From Eubacteriaceae bacterium UBA4266 (lineage in GTDB: Bacteria > Bacillota > Clostridia > Eubacteriales > Eubacteriaceae): a stretch of DNA of 8,180 nucleotides. Shown one piece after another: positions 1-6,496 of this stretch. The notes under the pieces were generated by a model. That model was not told the origin of the DNA. It did not search any database and was given only the letters and a program-made list of their open reading frames with translations. The DNA is taken from the NCBI GenBank assembly GCA_002396065.1, contig DGWE01000028.1, positions 7,375 to 15,554 of the forward strand, given 5' to 3'. Each line of letters begins with the position of its first letter. Within the stretch, counting starts at the first letter, position 1. The translations under genes were made by a program, and so were the position numbers.

Positions 1-799
1 GCAGGGTACGGCCGGTGCCGCCGCCAGATGCGACTGAGAAGTACTTCTTGCCCTGTTCGATGCATTCCTTTTTGTAGGTGCCGGCAACTGGGTGCTGGAA
101 GCGGGTCGGGTTGGTGGAGTTCCCGGTGATGGAGACGTCGACGCCTTCCTTGTGCATGATCGCAACACCTTCGCGGACGTCATTGGCGCCGTAGCAGTTG
201 ACTGCGGCTCTTTCGCCGTCAGAATAAGCGGTGCGGGAGACTTCCTTGAGTTCGCCGGTGAAGTAGTCGTAATCGGTCTTGACGTAGGTGAAGCCGTTAA
301 TTCTGGAAATGATTAAGGCAGCGTCCTTGCCGAGACCATTTAAGATAACGCGCAGCGGTTTTTTGCGGACCTTGTTGGCTGAACGGGCGATCCCGATAGC
401 GCCTTCAGCGGCAGCGAAGGATTCGTGGCCGGCTAAGAAAGCGAAGCAGTCGGTTTTTTCGTCGAGGAGCATTGCGCCGAGGTTGCCGTGGCCGAGACCG
501 ACCTTGCGCTGTTCAGCGACAGAGCCCGGAATCGTGAAGGCCTGGAGCCCTTCGCCGATGACGGCAGCGGCTTCTTTAGCGGTTTTGACACCGCGTTTGA
601 AGGCCAGTGCAGCGCCCATCGTGTAGGCCCAGCATGCGTTTTCAAAGCAAATGGTTTGAACGCCGCGGACGATGCCGGCGACGTCAACGCCCTTGTCGTC
701 GCAGATCTGCTTAGCTTCTTCCAGAGAAGCGATGCCGTTTTCTGCTAAGACCTTGTTGATTTTATCGATTCTTCTTTCGTAATTTTCAAATAACGCCAT
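1..799 (-). CDS. GGGtGRT family protein (3' end cut off by window edge)
   Basis: The open frame runs without a stop from ATG at 799-797 to the left edge and gives 266 complete codons. The signature Gly-Gly-Gly-Thr-Gly-Arg-Thr is visible at residues 259-265 and names the family. Full family members are somewhat longer, so roughly the last fifth is missing. The visible part is soluble, with no signal peptide or membrane segment. It has six cysteines (C33, C51, C56, C118, C202, C246) and Gly-rich segments such as GLGHGNLGAM near 101-110. No catalytic role is established for the family as far as I know, and I assign none. The start is fixed by an AGGAGG site 6 bases upstream that overlaps the stop of the preceding scaffold gene, so the two are almost certainly co-transcribed and translationally coupled. 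Confidence is high for the family and nil for function. Confidence 0.88.
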   Translation of the reverse strand, partial: MALFENYERRIDKINKVLAENGIASLEEAKQICDDKGVDVAGIVRGVQTICFENACWAYTMGAALAFKRGVKTAKEAAAVIGEGLQAFTIPGSVAEQRKVGLGHGNLGAMLLDEKTDCFAFLAGHESFAAAEGAIGIARSANKVRKKPLRVILNGLGKDAALIISRINGFTYVKTDYDYFTGELKEVSRTAYSDGERAAVNCYGANDVREGVAIMHKEGVDVSITGNSTNPTRFQHPVAGTYKKECIEQGKKYFSVASGGGTGRTL

Positions 800-805
800 G
801 TCAAA

Positions 806-811
806 CCTCCT
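806..811 (-). promoter_or_regulatory. Ribosome binding site overlapping upstream stop codon
   Basis: On the minus strand a perfect AGGAGG lies 6 bases before the GGGtGRT ATG. Its first A is the last base of the scaffold gene's TAA stop (813-811). This places the ribosome terminating on the scaffold gene on the next start and indicates translational coupling with balanced synthesis of the two proteins. Confidence 0.85.
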
Positions 812-1503
812 TATTCTTCACGCGGGTCGATGTATTTCACAGCATCATCGAAGCGTCCGTACTGGCCGGAAGCTTTTTCTAACGCTTCTTTCGGATCGAC
901 GCCCTTCTTGATGTTTTCCATCATGACGCCGAGATTGACATAAGCATAGCCGATGATTTCGTCTTTGTCGTTCAGGGCCAGCTTGGTGACGTAGCCTTCT
1001 GCCATTTCGAGGTAGCGCGGTCCCTTCGGCAGCGTGCCGTACATGGTCCCGACCTGTGAACGAAGGCCTTTGCCCAAATCTTCGAGGCCGGCGCCGACAG
1101 GCATCCCGTTTTCGGAGAACGCGGTCTGGGTACGGCCGTAAACAATCTGCAGGAATAATTCGCGCATGGCTGTATTGATGGCATCGCAGACCAAGTCTGT
1201 GTTCAACGCTTCAAGAATGGTTTTCCCCGGAAGAATTTCAGACGCCATAGCGGCAGAGTGGGTCATCCCAGAGCAGCCAATGGTTTCGACCAGAGCTTCC
1301 TGAATCACACCTTCCTTGACGTTCAGCGTCAGCTTGCAGGCACCCTGCTGCGGGGCACACCAGCCGACACCGTGGGTCAAACCGGAAATATCTTTGATTT
1401 CTTTTGCCTTGACCCATTGCCCTTCTTCAGGAATAGGTGCAGGTCCGTGGTTAGCGTTGCTGGCCACCGGACACATGTTTTTGACTTCTACAGAATATTC
1501 CAT
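811..1503 (-). CDS. NifU/IscU-like iron-sulfur cluster assembly scaffold protein
   Basis: A cytoplasmic protein of 230 residues. The central part resembles the IscU/NifU-N scaffold fold: a first Cys region (GWCAPQQGAC, C49 and C56), the I-G-C-S-G-M-T-H-S segment at 75-83 (C77) that matches the scaffold's second Cys loop, and a third Cys at C106 before a helix. C11 near the N-terminus is an extra Cys. Ordinary IscU is about 130 residues, so this form carries an N-terminal lead and about 100 extra C-terminal residues, and it belongs to the longer clostridial type found beside GGGtGRT genes. The usual Asp next to the first Cys is not evident, so cluster transfer may differ from classic IscU. The ATG at 1503-1501 has an AAAGGAG site 8 bases upstream. 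No cysteine desulfurase is encoded in the window. The family call is firm. The role as a true Fe-S scaffold, rather than a specialised partner of GGGtGRT, is inference. Confidence 0.85.
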   Translation of the reverse strand: MEYSVEVKNMCPVASNANHGPAPIPEEGQWVKAKEIKDISGLTHGVGWCAPQQGACKLTLNVKEGVIQEALVETIGCSGMTHSAAMASEILPGKTILEALNTDLVCDAINTAMRELFLQIVYGRTQTAFSENGMPVGAGLEDLGKGLRSQVGTMYGTLPKGPRYLEMAEGYVTKLALNDKDEIIGYAYVNLGVMMENIKKGVDPKEALEKASGQYGRFDDAVKYIDPREE

Positions 1504-1571
1504 TCACATAACTCCTTTCAGCTATCGTACAATGATATTTTATTGATCAGTTTTCTGTAAACATCGCTTAT

Positions 1572-1600
1572 ATTATAGCCTTTAAATGTTAAAAAATCAC
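1572..1600 (-). promoter_or_regulatory. Putative sigma-A promoter of the scaffold/GGGtGRT operon
   Basis: A perfect TATAAT reads on the minus strand at 1577-1572. The best -35 at a 17-bp spacer is GTGATT (1600-1595), only 3 of 6 matches. The predicted start is near 1565, giving a leader of about 60 bases with no strong hairpin. The region is AT-rich, so the -10 could be partly fortuitous. Confidence 0.5.
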
Positions 1601-1737
1601 TCTTTTTTTATCAATTATTATAAATTTGAGTTAGAATAGGAACAGGACAAAAAATGCGGACGATCTCCCGCGAATCGTGGAGTTTCTTTACTCTAATCAG
1701 GCAAAATCTTGTGGTGAATCGACTTGACGCAATGGGG

Positions 1738-1743
1738 TATAAT
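1738..1743 (+). promoter_or_regulatory. Putative -10 box of the DUF2284 gene promoter
   Basis: TATAAT lies 65 bases before the start of the 656-residue gene and points the right way. No good -35 sits 16-18 bases upstream (TGAATC at 17). TTGACG at 1724-1729 is too close, leaving an 8-bp spacer. The promoter may therefore need an activator. Confidence 0.45.
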
Positions 1744-1746
1744 AAA

Positions 1747-1771
1747 CTGTATTTTAATGTAGAGAATACAG
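1747..1771 (+). promoter_or_regulatory. Inverted repeat at predicted transcription start (possible operator)
   Basis: CTGTATT at 1747-1753 is exactly mirrored by AATACAG at 1765-1771. As RNA the stem extends to 9 pairs with one U-G and a 7-base loop. It begins 3 bases after the TATAAT, where a repressor dimer would block initiation. Because it spans the predicted start, a DNA operator is more likely than an RNA hairpin. No regulator family is recognised. Confidence 0.35.
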
Positions 1772-1808
1772 AAACTTAGAGAGATCAATTTAAGTAAAGG
1801 AGAGACGT

Positions 1809-3779
1809 ATGGAATATACTCACAATTTTTCATCAGGTCCGCTCTTGATGGATCATATCATCGATGAATATTTTTCTCTCCGAAAGGCTAGAGGGAAGTG
1901 CCTGAGGTGCCCGAAGTACAACAAATTCTGGTCGTGCCCCGAATTCGGGTTCGACGAAAAACTGCTGCTCGGACAGTTCAAGTACCTTTACGTGATCGGC
2001 CGGGAATACGCTGTTCCGAAGGAACACAAGCAGCGGATCACCGGCACGGTCCGGACGCGGAATTACGTCGAAGAAGTCAAGGAGCGGATGAACACTGAAA
2101 GCTGGCGGGATCTGTTGGAAATCGAAAAGGATTATCCGAACGTGATGACCCTGCGCCCCGGCAACTGCAACATCTGTGTCGCAGCCGGCGTCGGCTGCGC
2201 GAAGCAGGAACACAAGCGCTGCCGCCACACCGAGCTGATGCGCTTTTCGATGGAAGCCCTGGGGCTCGACACCGACTCCATCGCGAAATTCGAGGTGGGG
2301 ATGATGCTCAACTGGCCGACCGACACCCACCTGCCGGAAAAAATCGCGTGCCTGATGGGCGTGATGACCAACGAAAAAATACCGATGGCCCAGCTGCGCA
2401 GCTACTTCCCAGACGCACAGAAATCCTACCTCAAGGCCGGGCAGACGATTCTCGGCGGCGAAGACGCGCCGAAGGCGAAGCGCGTCGACAGCTGGCTGGA
2501 ACACCAGGCCGAGGAAGCGCGGATCCGCGAAGAACGGGAAGAAGCCATGGCACGGGCCGCGGCTGAAGAGGAAAAGATGATGGCCGAAGCGGCAGCCGAT
2601 CAGGCACACCCCTGGACACAGCGCGATGAACCGGCCGACGAAGCGCCGGCTGCTGACCAGCCGCAGGCGGAAAACAGCGAGGACCTTGACGAAAACGGCC
2701 AGCCGAAATACAAATGGCTCGGCTTCAAACGGTCCGTCGAAGAGGCGGATGAAATCATGCGCGAACGGCCGATTCCGAAGTTTACGAAAAAGGAACCGGA
2801 ACCGGCACCTGAACCCGAAGCGCCAGCCCGCTCGGCAGCGCCTGTCACACCTGAGCCGGAAAGCGCCGATGGCGGCAATCTTCAGTTCGACCGGATGGCG
2901 ATGCTCCGGAGCAGCCTGGCCGAGGCCATCCGCCGGGAAATCCCCGACGCGACCGACGATCAGGTGGTGATGTTAGCCACGGAAACCCTCAAAAGCGCGG
3001 CGGCGAAGATGCAGAAAAAGAGCCACACCGCGCCGGGCAGCAAGGGCGGCACCACCTTTGCCCACGTGCCTCAGCAGCAGGTCGACGAAACGCGCCACCG
3101 CCAGATTCAGGCGGCGAGACCTCAAGAGCCGGAGCGTGAACCGGAATTGGAACCGGTGCCCGAAAAGGCCTCGATCTCGGAACAGGTGGTTCAGAATCTC
3201 AGACAGAGCGCGGCCAGACCGCAGTCGGCACAGCCGGCCCCGCAGCGCCCGAAGATGAAGAAAGTCGTGCGCCGGGTGAAACGGCAGCCTTCGGCCGACG
3301 CGAGCCTGCCGAAGCGGGGCAGCGTGAACGACGTTCTCGGCGCCGCACTGAAAATCGCACAGACGGTCGTCTCCGAGCCGGAACCGGAATACGAAGAAAT
3401 CGTCGAAATGGTCCCGGATGTGGAAGCGGCCTTTGAACAGCAGCCGATGGAACCGGTTTACACGCAAAGCGCGCCGGAACCGGAACCAGTGCCGGAAGAA
3501 CCGATGGATCCCAACGATCTGAAGGGGGACGACGACACCCGCTACAAATGGCTCGGCTTCAAGCGCGATCCGGACAATCCAAGACCACAGTCCGGCCCTG
3601 ACGCGGCTGAGACGCCTGCCGAACCGGAGGCTCAAAGCGCACCGGCAGCAGAGGAAGTGGACCCCAACGATTTGAAGGGGGACGACGATACCCGCTACAA
3701 ATGGCTGGGCTTTAAACGCGACCCCGACGCGGGCGACGGCTTCCAGCACGGCGACTGGCGGAAGAAGAAAAATTATTGA
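1809..3779 (+). CDS. DUF2284-like metal-binding protein with long disordered repeat-bearing tail
   Basis: A protein of 656 residues. Residues 1-200 resemble the DUF2284 predicted metal-binding family: C31-x2-C34-P-K-Y-N, then W-S-C43-P, and a second cluster C120-x2-C123-x6-C130-x7-C138, which suggests an Fe-S or other metal site. DUF2284 proteins are usually about 200 residues. Here residues 228-265 form a charged Glu/Ala/Arg helix, probably coiled coil, and the rest is mostly Pro/Glu/Ala-rich and probably disordered. Two short helical islands (about 358-403 and 504-521) and a basic patch (482-493) interrupt it. Y-K-W-L-G-F-K-R occurs at 301-308, 579-586 and 630-637. No signal peptide or membrane segment is seen, so it is probably cytoplasmic. 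AAAGGAG 6 bases upstream supports the start. Two stops, TGA then TAA, follow in close succession. It is apparently a single-gene unit. Function is unknown; a metal-dependent head with a tail that recruits a partner is inference. Confidence 0.8.
   Translation: MEYTHNFSSGPLLMDHIIDEYFSLRKARGKCLRCPKYNKFWSCPEFGFDEKLLLGQFKYLYVIGREYAVPKEHKQRITGTVRTRNYVEEVKERMNTESWRDLLEIEKDYPNVMTLRPGNCNICVAAGVGCAKQEHKRCRHTELMRFSMEALGLDTDSIAKFEVGMMLNWPTDTHLPEKIACLMGVMTNEKIPMAQLRSYFPDAQKSYLKAGQTILGGEDAPKAKRVDSWLEHQAEEARIREEREEAMARAAAEEEKMMAEAAADQAHPWTQRDEPADEAPAADQPQAENSEDLDENGQPKYKWLGFKRSVEEADEIMRERPIPKFTKKEPEPAPEPEAPARSAAPVTPEPESADGGNLQFDRMAMLRSSLAEAIRREIPDATDDQVVMLATETLKSAAAKMQKKSHTAPGSKGGTTFAHVPQQQVDETRHRQIQAARPQEPEREPELEPVPEKASISEQVVQNLRQSAARPQSAQPAPQRPKMKKVVRRVKRQPSADASLPKRGSVNDVLGAALKIAQTVVSEPEPEYEEIVEMVPDVEAAFEQQPMEPVYTQSAPEPEPVPEEPMDPNDLKGDDDTRYKWLGFKRDPDNPRPQSGPDAAETPAEPEAQSAPAAEEVDPNDLKGDDDTRYKWLGFKRDPDAGDGFQHGDWRKKKNY
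2682..2732 (+). repeat. First, diverged copy of the DL-x7-YKWLGFKR motif
   Basis: This encodes residues 292-308 of the DUF2284-like protein. It shares Asp-Leu, exactly seven residues of spacing and the full Y-K-W-L-G-F-K-R octapeptide with the two later copies, while the spacer residues differ. It lies about 270 residues before the second copy. Confidence 0.85.
3507..3575 (+). repeat. Second motif copy, 23-residue unit A
   Basis: This encodes residues 567-589, from DPND through the octapeptide to DPD. The peptide is identical, residue for residue, to the third copy 153 bases downstream. The DNA differs at 8 of 69 positions, and all eight changes are silent. Confidence 0.9.
3660..3728 (+). 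repeat. Third motif copy, 23-residue unit B
   Basis: This encodes residues 618-640, ending 16 residues before the C-terminus. It is paired with the unit at 3507-3575, and a Pro/Ala/Glu linker of 28 residues separates them. Confidence 0.9.
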
Positions 3780-3785
3780 TAAGGA

Positions 3786-3820
3786 GTGGCGGTGTGTGAG
3801 CGCCGTCACTTTTGTATTTA
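3786..3820 (+). terminator. Terminator-like hairpin after the DUF2284 gene
   Basis: GTGGCGGTG (3786-3794) pairs with CGCCGTCAC (3801-3809) over 9 positions, including two G-U pairs, around a 6-base loop. TTTT then GTATTT follow. It starts 7 bases after the stop codon. The U-tract is short and interrupted, so termination may be partial, allowing read-through into the MTA cluster. Confidence 0.65.
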
Positions 3821-3852
3821 AAGGCAATTACGATATACAGGAGGATTGAACA

Positions 3853-4614
3853 ATGTATTATTCAGCAGATATTGGCGTGTTCGGAGGCTCTGGCCTTTAC
3901 GAACTGGGAGAAGAATACCGCCGCGTGGACGCAGACACACCTTACGGCAAACCGTCGGAAGCCATCAGCCTGCTCGACGTCAACGGCGTTAAGGTCGCGT
4001 TCATGCCGCGCCACGGCAAAAAACACATCTATTCACCGGCTGAAGTCAATTACCGCGCCAACGTCGACGCGATGGCACAGCTGGGCGTCAAATCGATCAT
4101 TTCAGCGAACTGCGTCGGCTCGCTCCGCAAGGAATACGCGCCGGGCGATTTTGTCGTTACCGACCAGTACATCAACATGACCTCCGGCCGGAAGGACACC
4201 TTCTTTGAAAGCCCGACCGTCGAACATTTGAGCTCCGCCGATCCCTACGACGAAAAGCTGCGTCAGTTCGCGCTGGAAGAAGGGCAGAAAATGGGCCACG
4301 TCATGCACGACGGCGGGACAACGGTCGTCATCAACGGGCCGCGCTTCTCAACGAAGGCGGAAAGCCGCTACTTCGGCATGATCGGCGGCGATCTCGTCAA
4401 TATGACCCAATACCCGGAAGCCTACCTCTGCCAGGAAAAGAACATTCCTCTCGTCAACATCGCGCTGGTCACTGACTACGACGCCGGCCTGAAGGATAAT
4501 CCGGATATTCCGCCGGTTACCAACGAAATGGTCGTCCAGGTGCTCAACGAAAACACCGAAGAAATGAAGACTTTGATCTTCAGATTGATTGCACGGATTG
4601 GAAGTGAAGCATGA
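3853..4614 (+). CDS. mtnP: S-methyl-5'-thioadenosine phosphorylase
   Basis: A cytoplasmic phosphorylase that splits 5'-methylthioadenosine with phosphate into adenine and 5-methylthioribose-1-phosphate, the first step of MTA salvage. The 253 residues fit the MTAP/PNP family. The phosphate loop FGGSGLY has S13, and MPRHGKKH carries R53 and H54. NCVGSL is at 86-91, INGPRFSTKAES at 160-171, and VNMTQYPEA at 182-190 is the ribose/base pocket. VTDYD at 206-210 has D208 and D210, matching the aspartates that favour 6-aminopurines, so adenine rather than inosine chemistry is expected. A methylthioinosine enzyme cannot be fully excluded. AGGAGG 8 bases upstream fixes the start. The next gene, mtnA, overlaps by ATGA and performs the next reaction, which strongly supports the call. 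No SAM riboswitch or convincing promoter is seen in the 73-base gap upstream. Confidence 0.93.
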   Translation: MYYSADIGVFGGSGLYELGEEYRRVDADTPYGKPSEAISLLDVNGVKVAFMPRHGKKHIYSPAEVNYRANVDAMAQLGVKSIISANCVGSLRKEYAPGDFVVTDQYINMTSGRKDTFFESPTVEHLSSADPYDEKLRQFALEEGQKMGHVMHDGGTTVVINGPRFSTKAESRYFGMIGGDLVNMTQYPEAYLCQEKNIPLVNIALVTDYDAGLKDNPDIPPVTNEMVVQVLNENTEEMKTLIFRLIARIGSEA

Positions 4615-5642
4615 GACCGGTTTATTTCGAAGACGGTGAGTTAAAACTCATCGACCAGACATTATTGCCGACGCAGGAAATTGTGCGCGGCTACACTGAC
4701 TACCGTGAAGTGGCCGACGCCATCGTGACAATGGTCGTCCGCGGCGCGCCAGCCATCGGCGTCACCGCCGGCTACGCGGTGTATTTGGCGTCCAAAGAAT
4801 TTGAAGGCCTCGACGCCGAGGCCTATCAGCAAAAGATGCAGGAAGCCTGCGACCTGCTCCGGGGCACCCGCCCGACAGCTGTGAATCTGTTCTGGGCCAT
4901 CGATCGGATGTCCGGCGTCTTCAAGGCCGAACCGGACGCCGACCCGAAGGCGATGAGCGAAAAGCTCAAGGCAGAAGCGGACGCGATTTGCGAAGAAGAT
5001 ATCGCGATGTGCAAAGCGATGGGAAAAGCCGGCGCGGCGTTGATTAAGCCGGGCAGCACGATTCTGACTCACTGCAACGCGGGCGCTTTGGCGACGGCCG
5101 ATTACGGCACAGCCCTCGGCGTCATCCGCGCAGCCCAGGAAGCGGGCAAGGACATTCAGGTCTACGCCGACGAAACCCGGCCGCTGCTCCAGGGCGCACG
5201 GCTCACGGCCTACGAACTGCACAAGGACAACATCCCAGTTACGCTGATTACCGACAATATGGCCGGCTGGATGATGCACCAGGGCAAGATCGACTGTGTC
5301 GTTGTCGGGGCAGACCGCATCACCCGCAACGGCGACGTGGCCAACAAAATTGGGACATTTTCGGTTTCGGTGCTGGCCAAAGCTCACCACATTCCGTTCT
5401 ACGTCGCGGCCCCAACCTCGACGATCGATTTTTCGATGTTCTCGGGCAAGGACATCACGATTGAACAGCGAGACCCGTCGGAAGTCGGCCATTTCGCTGG
5501 CGTCCAGACGGCGCCAGACGGCATTAACTTTGAAAATCCGGCCTTCGACGTGACACCCCACGACAATGTCTCGGCGATCATCACCGAACAAGGCGTCATC
5601 TTCCCGCCTTTCGCGCCGGGGATCTTGAACCTCAAGCATTAA
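4611..5642 (+). CDS. mtnA: S-methyl-5-thioribose-1-phosphate isomerase
   Basis: A cytoplasmic aldose-ketose isomerase that converts 5-methylthioribose-1-phosphate to 5-methylthioribulose-1-phosphate. It belongs to the eIF2B-alpha/beta/delta-like superfamily, and its 343 residues are normal. The substrate region RGAPAIGVTAGYAV is at 44-57 and NLFWAIDRM at 92-100. The catalytic Cys is C155 in THCNAGALAT, YADETRP is at 185-191, and the catalytic Asp is D235 in VVGADRITRNGDVANKIGT. Both catalytic residues are in place, which separates it from eIF2B subunits and from ribose-1,5-bisphosphate isomerase, although the latter is the main alternative on homology alone. The start codon overlaps the mtnP stop (ATGA), so translation is coupled; GGAAG lies just upstream. 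The product should feed a downstream enzyme, and the best candidate in the window is the gene starting 3 bases after this one. Confidence 0.94.
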   Translation: MRPVYFEDGELKLIDQTLLPTQEIVRGYTDYREVADAIVTMVVRGAPAIGVTAGYAVYLASKEFEGLDAEAYQQKMQEACDLLRGTRPTAVNLFWAIDRMSGVFKAEPDADPKAMSEKLKAEADAICEEDIAMCKAMGKAGAALIKPGSTILTHCNAGALATADYGTALGVIRAAQEAGKDIQVYADETRPLLQGARLTAYELHKDNIPVTLITDNMAGWMMHQGKIDCVVVGADRITRNGDVANKIGTFSVSVLAKAHHIPFYVAAPTSTIDFSMFSGKDITIEQRDPSEVGHFAGVQTAPDGINFENPAFDVTPHDNVSAIITEQGVIFPPFAPGILNLKH

Positions 5643-5645
5643 AAA

Positions 5646-6461
5646 ATGATTACAGATCAACACAACCAAAACTGGACCACGAGCATGTTCTCGTGGTTCG
5701 GTTATTTTATGCCCTTTTCCGAGCGGATTGCCGCCATTGCCGATGCGGGCTTCGACGGCGTGATGCTCTCCTGGGAGGACGAGGAGGCACCGAACTTCAT
5801 CTCCCGGTACGATTTTCCGAAGCTGGTGCGGGACGCCGGCCTTTCAATTACGAATTTCCACGCGCCCTTCATCGGCTACAGTCAAATCTGGGAGCGGTCC
5901 TTGGAAGAAAATCGAGAGCTTCTCGACTTTCTGGTTCGGATTCTAAAAGACGCGGCGGATTTCGACGTGTCGGCTGTGGTGGTGCACACGGTGGACATGG
6001 AACTGGGGGAATACACCTTTGAGAACGGGTACGCCTTTTTCTCGGAGCTGGCAGCTGCCGGCGAGCGGTACGGCGTCGACGTCGCGGTGGAAAACGTCAC
6101 GCGGCAGTTTTTGCTGTACGAACTCCTCGACCGCATCCAGACACCTCATTTCGGTTACTGCTACGATACGTCCCACGATTACATGCTGGGCTGCGGCAGC
6201 GGACGTCTGCTTCAGACCTATCCCGATCGGCTTAAAGCGCTGCACTTTTCGGACAACGACAAGACTGTCGATCGGCACTGGATTCCGGGAGAGGGATTTC
6301 TGCCTCTTACTTCGATCCTTCAAACGCTGGACCGTATGGATTGGCACACCCTTTCGTGTGAAGTGATTGCGCCCTTTTGGTGGCAGAACCGGAAGCCGGA
6401 CGCTTTCTGCGCCGCGGTGCAAAAAGGATTAAAAAAACTGTTAAGAAATCTAGGGGAATAG
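5646..6461 (+). CDS. Xylose isomerase-like TIM-barrel sugar (phosphate) isomerase/epimerase
   Basis: A cytoplasmic protein of 271 residues in the xylose-isomerase-like/AP endonuclease 2 barrel superfamily. Strand-end residues fit the usual divalent metal site: E149 in AVENV, D174 and H177 in CYDTSHD, H200 in ALHFSDND, and E239 in SCEV. H211 in RHWIPGEG matches the typical H-x2-P-G-E-G loop. H72 and H114 also line the barrel mouth. The substrate cannot be read from sequence. It lies 3 bases after mtnA and has no Shine-Dalgarno sequence of its own close to the ATG, so it probably depends on ribosomes finishing mtnA. Starting at Met14 (5685) is possible but has no better site. By context it may act on methylthioribulose-1-phosphate or a derivative, for example by epimerising or isomerising it; that is inference. 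It is not a class II aldolase, a MtnB dehydratase or a RuBisCO-like protein. Confidence 0.8.
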   Translation: MITDQHNQNWTTSMFSWFGYFMPFSERIAAIADAGFDGVMLSWEDEEAPNFISRYDFPKLVRDAGLSITNFHAPFIGYSQIWERSLEENRELLDFLVRILKDAADFDVSAVVVHTVDMELGEYTFENGYAFFSELAAAGERYGVDVAVENVTRQFLLYELLDRIQTPHFGYCYDTSHDYMLGCGSGRLLQTYPDRLKALHFSDNDKTVDRHWIPGEGFLPLTSILQTLDRMDWHTLSCEVIAPFWWQNRKPDAFCAAVQKGLKKLLRNLGE

Positions 6462-6490
6462 TTGCAATTCGAAAGGGGATTTGTTATAAT
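6462..6490 (+). promoter_or_regulatory. Strong sigma-A promoter with extended -10
   Basis: TTGCAA at 6462-6467 (4 of 6 to consensus), a 17-bp spacer, and a perfect TATAAT at 6485-6490 preceded by TG one base away (extended -10, TGTTATAAT). It begins immediately after the TAG stop of the barrel gene. No plus-strand coding gene follows before the terminator at 6550, which implies a short non-coding transcript. Confidence 0.75.
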
Positions 6491-6496
6491 TCGTTC

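Noticed and set aside
92..748. Three plus-strand frames over the GGGtGRT gene
   Set aside because: They overlap each other and a clear minus-strand gene, and have no ribosome sites.
1724..1743. TTGACG plus TATAAT as a complete promoter
   Set aside because: The spacer is only 8 bases, too short for sigma-A. The -10 was kept with low confidence.
1504..1808. A small gene or RNA in the 305-base divergent gap
   Set aside because: Apart from two promoters and the dyad at 1747-1771 I see no reading frame with a ribosome site, and only weak 4-pair stems near 1656-1677.
1833..2609. A 258-codon antisense frame over the DUF2284-like head
   Set aside because: Codon-bias shadow. The sense strand has the ribosome site, the Cys motifs and conserved spacing.
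2682..3728. A mobile or CRISPR-like repeat array from the repeated motifs
   Set aside because: The repeats are in frame, coding and conserved at protein level, with unequal spacing.
2973..3827. A 284-codon antisense frame over the repeat-bearing tail
   Set aside because: It is rich in Arg, His, Phe and Leu, as expected from reading Glu/Pro/Ala codons backwards, and its start lies beyond the terminator hairpin with no supporting ribosome site.
3780..3852. A SAM riboswitch or T-box ahead of the MTA cluster
   Set aside because: The gap is 73 bases and holds one simple hairpin with no room for either conserved structure.
4662..5669. A 335-codon open frame antisense to all of mtnA
   Set aside because: It is a shadow of a GC-rich gene with strong codon bias. 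Its translation is Arg/His/Val-rich with no family features, and mtnA on the other strand is unmistakable.
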